Positions 17,907-26,944 of a stretch of 64,000 bases of DNA are shown piece after piece. Under the pieces are notes generated by a model. The model did not search any database, was not told where the DNA came from, and saw only the letters and a program-made list of their open reading frames with translations. The stretch is from assembly GCF_003781945.1 (NCBI RefSeq), contig NZ_RJJW01000003.1, positions 196,260-260,259 of the forward strand. The letters run 5' to 3'. The position numbers and the translations under genes are program-made. Numbering within the stretch: position 1 is the first letter of the stretch; each line of letters begins with the position of its first letter. This stretch comes from Halorubrum sp. CSM-61 (GTDB lineage Archaea > Halobacteriota > Halobacteria > Halobacteriales > Haloferacaceae).

Positions 17907-19091
17907 TCACACCCGGATCTCGATCAGCAGGTCCGACTCGGGCGACTCGCCCATCACCGAGCGGACGCGCTCCCACGAGAGTTCGGCGCGGGCGGTCACC
18001 GTCTCGGCGGCGATCGCGCCGCACGCGTTCCCCACGAGCAGCGGCACCTGGTAGTCGCGGGGGTCGTGCGAGAACCCGTCGCGGGTGATCTCGGGGTCTC
18101 TCAAGGCGGCGCCCAGGAACCCGGCCGCGAACGCGTCGCCGGCGCCGACGGTGTCGACCGCGTCGACGTCGAACCCCGGGTGCGACACGTCGCCGTGGGG
18201 GGTCCGGACCGTCGCGCCCTCCTCGCCGAGTTTGATCGCGACGACGCGGTCGTCGGGCTCCCACGGGTCGATGTCGGTCGAGTCGGCGAGCGCGTCGGCC
18301 TCGGGGGCGTTGAGGAAGAGCACGTCCGTGGCGTGGAGCGCGGCCTCGAACTCGCGGTCGCCGACCCGGCGCCCCGGGTCGAAGCTTCGGGTCGTCCCGG
18401 CCTCCGCCGCGGCGGTCGCGAGCGCGGCCGCGGTCCCCGGCTGCTGGCCGGTGAGGTGGAGGTGATCGGCCGCCGTCAGCGTGTCGCGGTCGAGCTCGGC
18501 CGCGGTGAACGACTCGTTGGCGCCGTCGTTCGCGAGCATGAGCAGCTCCCCGCCGCCGTCGACGATCGCGTACTTCACCGAGGTCGGCTCGTCCGCGTCC
18601 ACGAGGACCTGTCCGGGGTCGACGCCGGCGCTCGCCAGCTCGCGGAGCGCGAGCGCGCCCGACTCGTCGCCGCCGACGCTCCCGTAGACGACCGACTGGC
18701 CGCCGAGGCCCACGAGCCCGACCGCGACGTTCGCGGCGCTGCCGCCGCCGGACTGTTCGAGCAAGTCGATGCGGGTCTCCCCGTCCGGCTCCGGCAGCTG
18801 ATCGACGTGGATCGTCACGTCCCAGTTGATGTGGCCCGCCGAGATCACCTTCGGGACGCGGTCGGCGGACTCCGGTTCGAGGTCGGGGTCGGCGTCGACG
18901 GGGTCGTTGTCGCCGCCCCCGTCTTCACTGGCGCTCCCATCGGCCTCAGCCCCGACGTCGGCGTCGGCCCCGTCGCCGGCGACGGAGTCTTCCCCCTCGC
19001 CGGCCTCCCACTCGGAGACCTCCTCGTCCCACTCCGCGAGCTCCTCCTCCCAGTCGTCGGTCCCGTCGCGTCCCGGGCCGTCCCCGCTCAT
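17907..19091 (-). CDS. PfkB-family kinase, probable ribose-1-phosphate kinase
   Basis: 394 residues from the ATG at 19091, overlapping the R15P isomerase stop (ATGA). Residues 1-79 are a very acidic extension; the PfkB kinase follows with VISAGHINWDVTIHVDQLPEPDGE, GGGSAANVAVGLVGLGG and the C-terminal DTVGAGDAFAAGFLGAAL (anion hole and catalytic Asp). The gene order with R15P isomerase, a class II aldolase and a HAD phosphatase matches the haloarchaeal non-carboxylating pentose bisphosphate pathway, in which a PfkB enzyme phosphorylates ribose-1-phosphate from guanosine phosphorolysis. The substrate is inferred from context. Confidence 0.82.
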   Translation of the reverse strand: MSGDGPGRDGTDDWEEELAEWDEEVSEWEAGEGEDSVAGDGADADVGAEADGSASEDGGGDNDPVDADPDLEPESADRVPKVISAGHINWDVTIHVDQLPEPDGETRIDLLEQSGGGSAANVAVGLVGLGGQSVVYGSVGGDESGALALRELASAGVDPGQVLVDADEPTSVKYAIVDGGGELLMLANDGANESFTAAELDRDTLTAADHLHLTGQQPGTAAALATAAAEAGTTRSFDPGRRVGDREFEAALHATDVLFLNAPEADALADSTDIDPWEPDDRVVAIKLGEEGATVRTPHGDVSHPGFDVDAVDTVGAGDAFAAGFLGAALRDPEITRDGFSHDPRDYQVPLLVGNACGAIAAETVTARAELSWERVRSVMGESPESDLLIEIRV

Positions 19092-20059
19092 GGCTCGGCC
19101 CACGGCTCGGCGGCGCCCTCGCCGAACAGCTCGCGCATCAGCGTCACGATGCTCTCGGGTGGGAACTGACCGTGTTCGGTGACGATCGCGTCCATGTATC
19201 GCGGCGGCGTCACGTCGAACGCCGGGTTCTCGACCGTGATCTCGCCGATCTCCTCGCGGGCCGCCGGCTCGATCACCTCGTCCTCGTCGCGCATCTCGAT
19301 CTCGACGGTGTGGCCCGTCAGGGTCTCCGGGTGGAGCTTGATCGTCTGGGCGGCGGTCATGATCGGGACGCCGCGCTCGCGGGCGTTGACCGCGAGCCCC
19401 GAGGTGCCGATCTTGTTGATGACGCCGCCGTCCGCGGCGATCGAGTCGGCGCCGACGACGACGTGGTCGACCTCGTCGAGGTACCGCCGCGCCGCCGAGT
19501 CGACGATCATGGTGACGGGAACGCCGATGTCCCGGAGCTGCTCGGCGGTGATGTGGCCCTGCAGGCGCGGGCGCGTCTCCTTGACGACCGCCGAGATCGA
19601 CTTCCCCTGCTCGACGGCGGCCTCGACGCAGGCGAGCGCGTCCGTCGAGTGGCAGTGGGTCATCACCGTGTCGCCGTCGGCGAGGCGGTTCGCGCCGACC
19701 TGCCCGAGGTCGTCCTGCGCGCGATCGAGTTGGCGGACGAACGCGTCGCTCGCGTCGACGACGCTGCGGCGGAGTCCGTCGACCGCCTCGCCCTCCATCC
19801 GCTGGAGGACGTAGCGGAGGGCGTTCGGCAGCGACACGGCGGTCGGTCGCGTCTCGCGGAGGGTCCGCGCCGCGGCGCGCATCGACGCTCGGAAGGCGGC
19901 GGGGTCGCTCGCGGTCTCACCGGAGTCGGCCGCGGCCTCGGCCTGCGCGGCGAGCGCCTCGGCGGCCGCGGACGCGATGGCCGCCGCGCCGCGGGTCTCC
20001 ATCGTCGCGATCGATTCGGCGGTCTCCCGGACCGGGGCCGCCGGCTCTCTGTCGGTCAT
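19088..20059 (-). CDS. ribose-1,5-bisphosphate isomerase
   Basis: 323 residues. It is an eIF2B-related protein with the isomerase residues in place: Cys136 in MTHCHST and Asp205 in VVGADSIAADGGVINKIGTSG, plus KETRPRLQG for the bisphosphate. It converts ribose-1,5-bisphosphate to ribulose-1,5-bisphosphate in nucleoside ribose catabolism. It overlaps the PfkB gene downstream by four bases, so the kinase and isomerase are co-translated. A TTTATAA box lies at 20087-20094, 28 bases upstream. Confidence 0.9.
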   Translation of the reverse strand: MTDREPAAPVRETAESIATMETRGAAAIASAAAEALAAQAEAAADSGETASDPAAFRASMRAAARTLRETRPTAVSLPNALRYVLQRMEGEAVDGLRRSVVDASDAFVRQLDRAQDDLGQVGANRLADGDTVMTHCHSTDALACVEAAVEQGKSISAVVKETRPRLQGHITAEQLRDIGVPVTMIVDSAARRYLDEVDHVVVGADSIAADGGVINKIGTSGLAVNARERGVPIMTAAQTIKLHPETLTGHTVEIEMRDEDEVIEPAAREEIGEITVENPAFDVTPPRYMDAIVTEHGQFPPESIVTLMRELFGEGAAEPWAEP

Positions 20060-20086
20060 ACCGGTCCAGTAGCCGCCCCCGGTATT

Positions 20087-20094
20087 TATAAAAC
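20087..20094 (-). promoter_or_regulatory. TATA box of the R15P isomerase-kinase operon
   Basis: GTTTTATAA on the minus strand, 28 bases before the isomerase ATG. It separates this operon from the upstream HAD-aldolase pair. Confidence 0.6.
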
Positions 20095-20113
20095 CGGGCA
20101 GGAGGCGGTCGGG

Positions 20114-20806
20114 TTACGAGTCGTCGGCGCCCGGCTGTTGGCCGTAGCTCTCGAACCGCTCCTCGACGGTCGCCATCTGCTCGTCGGAGAGCACGTGCGG
20201 CTCGCCCACGGCCGACGCCCGGAGGTAGAGCCGGCAGAGGTCCTCGACGTGGTGGGTGTTCTCGACCGCCGTCTCGACGTCGGGACCGGTGACGACGAGC
20301 CCGTGGTTCGCGAGGATCGCCGCGTCGGAGTCGGCCTCGCCCATCGCGGCCACCACGTTCGCGGCCAGCTCCTCGGTGCCGTACGGCGCGTAGTCGGCCA
20401 GCGGGACCTCCCGCCCGACGGCGGCGATCATGTAGTGGACGGGCGGGAGCTTCCGGTGGAGCGTCGCCATCGTCGTCGCCCACGGGGAGTGGGTGTGGAC
20501 GATCGCGCCCGGCCGGTCGTGCTTGTAGATCCCCGTGTGCATCGGCACCTCGCTCGACGGGGCCATCCGACCCGCCAGCCGATCGCCCTCCAGCGAGACC
20601 ACCGGCACGTCGGCCGCGTCGAAGGAGTCGTAGGGGACGCCGGTCGGCGTCACCGCGACCGAGTCGCCGTCGCGGACGCTCAGGTTTCCGGTCCGGCCGG
20701 GCGTCAGGTCCGCGAGCGCCGGCGCGTACTCCACGACCGCCTCGCGGGCGTCGCGCAGGAGGTCGGGGTCGGCGTCCGCGCCGGAACCGGAGTCATCTCG
20801 GCTCAC
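20114..20806 (-). CDS. class II aldolase, probable ribulose-1-phosphate aldolase
   Basis: 230 residues of the class II aldolase/adducin fold. Visible are the [21 protein letters not shown] strand region, [12 protein letters not shown] with the catalytic Glu, HTHSPWAT with two zinc-binding His and ANHGLVVTG with a third. Family members cleave fuculose-, rhamnulose- or ribulose-phosphates. Next to R15P isomerase, the expected reaction is ribulose-1-phosphate to DHAP and glycolaldehyde. Its ATG overlaps the HAD gene's stop, so the two are co-translated. Confidence 0.82.
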   Translation of the reverse strand: MSRDDSGSGADADPDLLRDAREAVVEYAPALADLTPGRTGNLSVRDGDSVAVTPTGVPYDSFDAADVPVVSLEGDRLAGRMAPSSEVPMHTGIYKHDRPGAIVHTHSPWATTMATLHRKLPPVHYMIAAVGREVPLADYAPYGTEELAANVVAAMGEADSDAAILANHGLVVTGPDVETAVENTHHVEDLCRLYLRASAVGEPHVLSDEQMATVEERFESYGQQPGADDS

Positions 20807-21516
20807 GCCGCCACCTCCGTCAGGTCGGCGAACGAGTCGAGCCGGTAGTCCGGGCGCCGGTCGCCGTCGAGCTCGTCGGCGGGGGGAGCATCGCCGTCGG
20901 CGACGAACAGCGCCGTGTCCATCCCGACCGCGTTCGCGCCGGCCACGTCGGCGCCGACGTTATCTCCGACCATGAGCGCCTCGCTCGGCCGGCGGTCGAA
21001 CGCCGCGAGCGCGGTCGTGAAGGGGATCGCGCTCGGCTTCTCGCGGCCGACCTCCTCGGAGGTGACGAGCCGGTCGATCCGGTCGTCGATCGCGAGCCGC
21101 GAGAGCTTCCGCAGCTGGACGCGCGTGGTGAGGTTAGTCACGACGGCGATATCCGTCCCCGCCTCGGCCAGGGCGTCGAAGACGCGCTCGACCCCGTCGC
21201 ACAGCTCCATCTCGCTCGCGTACCCCTCCCAGTACGCGTCGCCGAGCGCCAGCGCGTCGGCGGCGTCGTGCTCGCCGGCGTGGCGCCGCAGCGCGCGTTT
21301 AAAGTAGATGTGCCGGTCGTGGGAGGCGGCGGTCTCGCGGGTCTCGCGCTTCGTCTCCCGGCGCCCGGCCGCGTACAGTTCGTCGAACGTCTCGCGGTCC
21401 ATCTCGTACCCCCGCTCGCGGAACGCCGCGAGGGCGGCCCGCTTACCCGCCTCGTTGCAGGGGGCGTACGGGTACAGGGTGTTATCGAGGTCGAAGAACA
21501 CCGCCTCGTAGCTCAT
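20803..21516 (-). CDS. HAD-family phosphatase, probable ribulose-1,5-bisphosphate phosphatase
   Basis: 237 residues with the four HAD motifs: [10 protein letters not shown] (nucleophile Asp and acid Asp), [14 protein letters not shown] with the Lys, and [12 protein letters not shown] with the metal Asp. The cap is of the small helical C1 type. Its operon with the aldolase and the neighbouring isomerase and kinase fits the step that removes one phosphate from ribulose-1,5-bisphosphate to give ribulose-1-phosphate in haloarchaea. The substrate is inference from neighbours. A CTTAAG promoter element is seen near 21540. Confidence 0.8.
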   Translation of the reverse strand: MSYEAVFFDLDNTLYPYAPCNEAGKRAALAAFRERGYEMDRETFDELYAAGRRETKRETRETAASHDRHIYFKRALRRHAGEHDAADALALGDAYWEGYASEMELCDGVERVFDALAEAGTDIAVVTNLTTRVQLRKLSRLAIDDRIDRLVTSEEVGREKPSAIPFTTALAAFDRRPSEALMVGDNVGADVAGANAVGMDTALFVADGDAPPADELDGDRRPDYRLDSFADLTEVAA

Positions 21517-21792
21517 GCCCTGCCTCGGTCCGGCGGTGACTTAAGCGTGATTCGACGGCGGGGCGCGGAGCGGCCGCGACGGTGCGGGGCATTTCCGACG
21601 ATGCGGGACACCCCGACGACGTCGCTTAACACCGATACCGCGACCAAGACGCCCGTGACGTGAGCGACGCCCCGCGGCGGCCGAGGCGGGAGCCCGGCGC
21701 ACCGCCGCGGAAAAGCGACCGCGCCGGCTGTCCGCCACCCCCCGCCAACGACTTTCGACAGCGACGCCCGCCGGCGAGCGATCGCCCGCCGG
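21517..21792. other. 276-base intergenic stretch with a terminator-like hairpin
   Basis: No gene is seen. A GC-rich inverted repeat CCGGCG/CGCC with a short loop lies at about 21770-21790, just past the cheF stop on the minus strand. It has no T-run, so it may act as an RNA 3' end or a processing site only. The left part carries the HAD promoter. Confidence 0.4.
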
Positions 21793-22665
21793 CTACTGCT
21801 CGTTCATCGCCTCGCTGGCGATGTTGCGTCCGCGGGAGTTCAGCGCCACCTCGCGACGCACCCGCACCTCCTCGACGACTTCGAGGTCGATCAGCCGCTC
21901 GAACGTCTCCTCGACGGCGTCGACGTCCATCCCGAGGAACGACGGGATCTCGAACGGCGAGACGCCGGAGTAAAGCGCCATCAACACCTCTCGGTCGCGG
22001 CTGGAGAGGTCGACGTTCGTCGACGAGCGCTCCTCGCCCTTCCGGAGCCACGCCTCGACGAACCGCATCCGGCTGGGGTCGCCGGCGATGTGGGTCTCGA
22101 TGCTGGTCCCCTCGTCGTCGGTGTGCGACACCTCGATCACGGGCTTCTTCTCGCCGTTGACGGTGCGTTTCGCGGCGTCGAGCCCGCTGATGTCGTCGAG
22201 GTCGAACTTCACGAACGCGCCGCTTTCCAGGGCCGCGTTGAGCCCGTTCTCGTCGATCTTCACCCGCGCCTGCTCCCATTCGGTCTCCTGGACGACGCCG
22301 CCCTCGATTGCGGGATGTTTCGCGGTCACCGTCCGCTGGTCGAGCAGCGCCCGGTACACGTCGCGCTCGAACGACTCGTGCTCCGAGGCGGCGACGAGCA
22401 GCACCTGATCGCCGAGGTCGAAGCTGACGTAGTTAGAGACCCGCGCGACCGACTGGTTGGCGTCGTGACGCCCGCCGAGCCCCTCGAGCTTCGAGAGCGG
22501 GATCGTGCGCTTGCCGTCGTTGCCGGCCAAGATCAGCCGGCGGTTCGATAAGAGCACGCGTCCCGCCGTCCACGAGACGTCGCTCACCTTCCGCCCGTCG
22601 CGGACGGCGACCGCGAACCGCGCCTGGGTGTCGGCGACCTTGTACTCGCCGCCTCCGTCGGACAT
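21793..22665 (-). CDS. cheF: taxis protein CheF
   Basis: 290 residues. It shows the archaeal CheF (DUF439) pattern: an N-terminal beta domain (KVADTQARFAVAVRDGRKVSDVSWTAGRVLLSNRRLIL), a middle domain with the VDENGLN region, and a C-terminal winged helix (SSRDREVLMALYSGVSPFEIPSFLGMDVDAVEETFERLIDLEVVEEV). CheF bridges CheY/CheC-CheD and the archaellum motor in haloarchaea. It is the last gene of the che operon and its start abuts the stop of the HEAT-repeat gene. Confidence 0.87.
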   Translation of the reverse strand: MSDGGGEYKVADTQARFAVAVRDGRKVSDVSWTAGRVLLSNRRLILAGNDGKRTIPLSKLEGLGGRHDANQSVARVSNYVSFDLGDQVLLVAASEHESFERDVYRALLDQRTVTAKHPAIEGGVVQETEWEQARVKIDENGLNAALESGAFVKFDLDDISGLDAAKRTVNGEKKPVIEVSHTDDEGTSIETHIAGDPSRMRFVEAWLRKGEERSSTNVDLSSRDREVLMALYSGVSPFEIPSFLGMDVDAVEETFERLIDLEVVEEVRVRREVALNSRGRNIASEAMNEQ

Positions 22666-23877
22666 TTACGGACCCCCCGCCCGGAGCTTCGAGACCGCCG
22701 AGAACACCCGCTTCCGGACCGCCGGGCTCTCGTCGTCGGTGAACTCTTCGAGCTTGTTGAGCGTCTCTTGGCCGCCGACTTGTCCGAGCACGAACACCGC
22801 TTTCGCGCGGGCGTCCTCGGGGTGTTCGGTGCCGAGCCGGTCGAGGAGCCGGTCCTCGACGGTCGGCCCGCCGAGGCTCTTGAGGCTGGTGGCCGCGAAC
22901 TGCGCGGTCTGCGCGTCGTCGTCGGCGAGCGCGTCCGCGAGCGCCTCGACCGCGACCGCCGACTCCGGCTCCGCGACCCGACCGAGGATCCACGCCGCGT
23001 TCCGCCGTTGACGGCTCTGCTGCCCGTCGGTGAGGATCTCGACGAGCGGCTCGACGACGGTCGCGTCGTCGGCCTGCTTCAGCTCGGAGACGACCTGATC
23101 GCGGACGGCGTGGCTCTGCTGCGTCGGCACGTTCGAGAGCAGCTCGATGACCGAGTACACCGCTGCGTTGCGCACCACCGCGCTCTCGTCGCCGAGCGCG
23201 CGCGCCAGCGGCTCGACCGGCTCCGGGTTGTTCGCCTTCCCCAGGGCGCCGGCCGCGATGCGCCGGAGCGATTCGTCGGAGTCGTCGAGCAGGTCGAGCA
23301 GCGGCGCGAGCGCCTGATCGGTGCCGACGTTACCGAGCGCGTTCGCGGCGGCCCGTCGGACCCGCGCGTCGTCGTCGTCGAGTCGCTCCGCCAGTCCGGG
23401 GATCGCACGCGGATCCGCGTAGGTCCCGCAGGCCTGACACGCGCGGAGCCTGACGCGGGAGTCCTCGTCGTCGAGCGCCTCGACGAGGTGTTGAAGGCCG
23501 CTACCGTCGTCGAGCCGGCCGAGCGCCTTGGCGGCGGCCATCCGGAGCTCCGGGCGGTCGGCCCGCAGCGCGCGGGCGAACTTCCGGGCGGTGACCCACT
23601 CCGCCTCCGATCCCTTCGTGCCCGTGAGCTCCGCGAGGAGCTGTTCGAGCGCCGCCTCACCGACCTCGTCGAGCGCGTCGACCGCGGCCCCGCGTACCTG
23701 CGCGTCCTCGTCGCCGGTCGCGGCGCGCAGGAGCACGTCGATGGACGGCTGGTCGTCCGGATCGGCGACCTCGCCGAGGAATTCGGACGCGCGCTTCCGG
23801 ACCGCGGCGCTGTCGCTGCCCATGGCGTCTCTGAGCCGTTCGGCGTTCCCGTCTCGCGCGTGCTGGTACAGCGACAT
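22666..23877 (-). CDS. HEAT-repeat protein of the chemotaxis operon
   Basis: 403 residues built of about a dozen helical HEAT/PBS-lyase-like repeats (for example SRVRLRACQACGTYADPRAI, ARVRRAAANALGNVGTDQAL, ESLRRIAAGALGKANNPEPV). Haloarchaeal che clusters carry such a gene next to cheF; in Halobacterium the homologue OE2401F was found in the chemotaxis interaction network with CheF and the archaellum. It is therefore likely an adaptor. ATGA overlap with cheR (upstream) and immediate contact with cheF (downstream) show one operon. No enzyme residues are visible. Confidence 0.85.
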   Translation of the reverse strand: MSLYQHARDGNAERLRDAMGSDSAAVRKRASEFLGEVADPDDQPSIDVLLRAATGDEDAQVRGAAVDALDEVGEAALEQLLAELTGTKGSEAEWVTARKFARALRADRPELRMAAAKALGRLDDGSGLQHLVEALDDEDSRVRLRACQACGTYADPRAIPGLAERLDDDDARVRRAAANALGNVGTDQALAPLLDLLDDSDESLRRIAAGALGKANNPEPVEPLARALGDESAVVRNAAVYSVIELLSNVPTQQSHAVRDQVVSELKQADDATVVEPLVEILTDGQQSRQRRNAAWILGRVAEPESAVAVEALADALADDDAQTAQFAATSLKSLGGPTVEDRLLDRLGTEHPEDARAKAVFVLGQVGGQETLNKLEEFTDDESPAVRKRVFSAVSKLRAGGP

Positions 23878-24686
23878 CAGACCCTCCGGAACACCCGCCG
23901 GCGCTTGTCGATCGGGTCGTACCTGTCCGAGCGGTCCGGAGGGACGCTCTCGGTCATGCCGAGGACGAGCACGCCGTCGTCCGCGAGCGACGCCTCGAGC
24001 GTGTCGAACAGCGCCCCCTTGTGGTCCACGTCGATGTAGATCAACAGGTTGCGACATAACACCACGTCGAAGGGGTCGCGCGCGCCGTCGCGGATCAGGT
24101 CGTGCGTCTGGAAGTCGACGAGCCGCTGGACTTCCGGGCGCACCCGGAACGCGTCCTCGTCGCGCTCGACGTAGCGATCGGGGTCCGAGAGCGGTTCGAG
24201 CTCCGCCGCGATGTCGGTCGTGCGCGTGGTGTGGTAGACGCCATCGCGGGCGTTGTCGAGCGCCTCCTCGCTGATGTCCGAGCCGAGCACCTCGACGCGA
24301 GACTCGTCGATATCGGGGTCGTCGCAGGCTAACATTGCGACCGAGTACGGCTCGCGGCCGTCGGCCGAGGGGGCCGACCAGACGCGGACCCGCCGCTTTT
24401 CGTCGGTCCGCTCGCGGAGCACGCCTCGGAGCACGTCCCACATCTCCGGGTTGCGGAAGAACTCCGTCACGTTGATCGTGAGCGCGTCCATCAGCGCCTC
24501 GCGCTCGCCGTCGTCCTCCCGGAGCAGTCGCTCGTACTCGGCGTGCGACTCGGTGTCTCGCCGGCGCATCCGAGCGGTGATCCGGCGGTCGAGGTACGAC
24601 TCGTTGTAGTAGCCGGGCTCGAACGGCACCGTGTCGTTGATCTGCCTGAGGACGCCCTCGAACTCCGTCTCGGTGTCGCCGCTCAT
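23877..24686 (-). CDS. cheR: chemotaxis protein methyltransferase CheR
   Basis: 269 residues, full length. An N-terminal helical domain (RITARMRRRDTESHAEYERLL) precedes the SAM-binding domain with TEFFRNPEMWDVL, VWSAPSADGREPYSVAML and FDVVLCRNLLIYID, all standard CheR blocks. It methylates glutamates of the transducers using S-adenosylmethionine and is balanced by CheB. The usual Cys/Gly-rich ASCGSGEE motif reads APSADGREP here, a variant shared with other haloarchaea as far as I recall. It overlaps cheA by four bases. Confidence 0.92.
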   Translation of the reverse strand: MSGDTETEFEGVLRQINDTVPFEPGYYNESYLDRRITARMRRRDTESHAEYERLLREDDGEREALMDALTINVTEFFRNPEMWDVLRGVLRERTDEKRRVRVWSAPSADGREPYSVAMLACDDPDIDESRVEVLGSDISEEALDNARDGVYHTTRTTDIAAELEPLSDPDRYVERDEDAFRVRPEVQRLVDFQTHDLIRDGARDPFDVVLCRNLLIYIDVDHKGALFDTLEASLADDGVLVLGMTESVPPDRSDRYDPIDKRRRVFRRV

Positions 24687-26944
24687 AAGCTCACCACGTC
24701 GAGGACGGCCACGACGTCACCGTCGCCGAGGACCGCCGTGCCGCTGAGGCCCGGCGTCCCCGACAGCGGCCCGTCGAGCGGTTTCACGACCACTTCCTCC
24801 TGATCGAGCACGGCGTCGCAGTGGAGCGCGACCTGTCGGGTCTCCTCGCGGATCCGCACGAGCATCCCCTCGTCGGTCACGCCGCCGTCCGTCGTCGCGG
24901 AGGCGGACTCGCCGTCAGCGTCCGCGGCTCCTCCCTCGTCGCCGGTTGCCGCGTCGGGCCCGCCCGGTCCGCCGGCGCCGGTTTCGGACCGGACCGCCGC
25001 GGCGCCGCCGTTCGCGAGCCGCTCGTTCAGCCGGATCACGGGGTAGAGATCGTCTTCGTGGCGGACGATCTCGTCGCCATGGACCTCCTCCACGTCGTCC
25101 GCGCGGGCGACCTCGGCGATCGACTTGATCGGGATCCCGTACTCCGTGCCGCCCACGTCGACGAACATCACCTTCACGATGGCGACGGTGACGGGGAGCC
25201 GGAACCGGACCGTGGTCCCCTCGCCCGGCTCGCTCTCGACCGAGACCGAGCCGTCGAGGTCGCGCGCGGTCGTCCGGACCACGTCCATCCCGACGCCGCG
25301 CCCGGAGACGTCCGTCACCTCTTCCGCGGTGGAGAAGCCGGGGTGGAACACGAGGTCGTAGACCTCGTCGTCCTCCATCGCCTCGACCGCCTCGCGGCTC
25401 TTGACGCCTTCGTCGACCGCCTTCTCGCGGAGCTGGTCGGCGTCGAGCCCGCCGCCGTCGTCCCCAACCTCGATGATGACGTGATCACGCTCGCGCTCGG
25501 CCGTGAGCCTGACGTGTCCCGTCGGGTCCTTGCCGGCCGCCTCGCGCTCCTCGGGGGTCTCGATCCCGTGGTCGACCGCGTTCCGCAGGACGTGGACGAG
25601 GGGATCGCGCATCTCCGTGAGGATGGTGCGGTCGAGCTCCACGTCGGAGCCCTCGATCTCGAAGTCGATCCGCTTGTCGAGGTCTCGCGAGATGTCGCGG
25701 ACGAGCCGCGGGAACGAGTCCGACACCTGCGAGAACGGGATGAGCCGCATGTCCATCGCCGTGTCCTGCAGGCTGGACGCGAGCTTGTCGAGCTCGTCTA
25801 ACGCGTCCGACTGCGCGTTCAGCTCCTCTAACTCCCGGCGGAGCTTGATCCGGCTCGTCACCAGCTGCTCGACGAGCCCGTACAGCTCGTCGACCTGATC
25901 GACGTCGACCCGGATCGACTTGATCTCGTCGCCGGACTTGGAGCCGGACGGCGCGCCGTCGTCGTCTTTGCTGGCCGAGTCGCCCTCGGAATCGTCCGCG
26001 TCCGCATCGCCGTCGTCGACTGCGTTTCCGTCGTCTGTGTCGCCGGCGGCGGTGGTATCGCCTGCCTCCGCAGTCGCGTCGCCCGCGTCGCCCGCTTCGT
26101 TACCTTCGCCGTCGTCGCCGTCTCCGACGGGGGCCGTCGCGATCGACTCGACCTGCGTGAGCGCGCCGATCCCCTCGGCGACGACCGCTGGGTCGGCGTC
26201 GCCGACGAAGGCGTCGAACCGCTCGTCGTACTCGCCGTCCTCCAGCGTCTCGGCGTCGGGAACCGTGACGTACTCGCCGAACTGATTGCCGAGCGCCTGC
26301 ACCACGAGCGCCGCGTCGACGCCCGCCATCGCGGTCTCGCCGATCGTCACGTCCGCGTAGACGACCGGGTCGTCGAGGGCGGCCGCCGCGTCGGGGACCT
26401 CGGGGACGGCGACGTCGACCGCGTCCGCCGTATCGTCCTCAGCGGCGGCGTCGCCGCTATCTTCATCGCCCTCGTCGCCTTCGTCCGCGTCGCCGTCGGC
26501 ACCGCCCGCGTCGGCCTCGTCGCTGGTCTCCGCCTCGTCGCCGGCGTCTCCGTCCCCGCCGCCGACGGTCCCGTGCTCTTCCATCTCGCGGAGGCGGCTC
26601 TCCAGATCGGAGGGGTCGGTCGACACGTCGCCCGTGTCCGCGATCTCCGAGACCATCGCCTCGACGGTGTCGACCCCCTCGAAGAGGAGGTCCATCAGCT
26701 CGGGCGTCACCTCGCGGTCGCCCTGCCGGACCGCGTCGAGGAGGTCCTCGAGGGCGTGCCCGAAGTCGGAGACGTCCTCGTACCCCATCGCCGCGGCGTT
26801 GCCCTTGAGCGTGTGCGCGACGCGGAACACGTCGTCCATCGCCTCGGCGTCCTCGGGGTCGGCCTCCAGCGCGAGCAGGGCGTTGTTCAGGTCCGTGATC
26901 CCGTCTTCCGCCTCGGCGACGAACGCGGCGCGGTGGGAGTCCAT
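24683..26944 (-). CDS. cheA: chemotaxis histidine kinase CheA
   Basis: 753 residues. Order of parts: Hpt domain (residues 1-105, phospho-His44 in VAHTLKGNA), a highly acidic Asp/Glu/Gly linker with the P2-like segment between, dimerisation helices (VDELYGLVEQLVTSRIKLRRELEEL), the HATPase with N-box HVLRNAVDHGIETPEE and G-boxes EVGDDGGGLD and GRGVGMDVV, and a CheW-like domain with another acidic insert (the GGPDAATGDEGG region). It autophosphorylates in response to transducers and passes phosphate to CheY and CheB. Start overlaps the cheB stop. Confidence 0.95.
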   Translation of the reverse strand: MDSHRAAFVAEAEDGITDLNNALLALEADPEDAEAMDDVFRVAHTLKGNAAAMGYEDVSDFGHALEDLLDAVRQGDREVTPELMDLLFEGVDTVEAMVSEIADTGDVSTDPSDLESRLREMEEHGTVGGGDGDAGDEAETSDEADAGGADGDADEGDEGDEDSGDAAAEDDTADAVDVAVPEVPDAAAALDDPVVYADVTIGETAMAGVDAALVVQALGNQFGEYVTVPDAETLEDGEYDERFDAFVGDADPAVVAEGIGALTQVESIATAPVGDGDDGEGNEAGDAGDATAEAGDTTAAGDTDDGNAVDDGDADADDSEGDSASKDDDGAPSGSKSGDEIKSIRVDVDQVDELYGLVEQLVTSRIKLRRELEELNAQSDALDELDKLASSLQDTAMDMRLIPFSQVSDSFPRLVRDISRDLDKRIDFEIEGSDVELDRTILTEMRDPLVHVLRNAVDHGIETPEEREAAGKDPTGHVRLTAERERDHVIIEVGDDGGGLDADQLREKAVDEGVKSREAVEAMEDDEVYDLVFHPGFSTAEEVTDVSGRGVGMDVVRTTARDLDGSVSVESEPGEGTTVRFRLPVTVAIVKVMFVDVGGTEYGIPIKSIAEVARADDVEEVHGDEIVRHEDDLYPVIRLNERLANGGAAAVRSETGAGGPGGPDAATGDEGGAADADGESASATTDGGVTDEGMLVRIREETRQVALHCDAVLDQEEVVVKPLDGPLSGTPGLSGTAVLGDGDVVAVLDVVSL

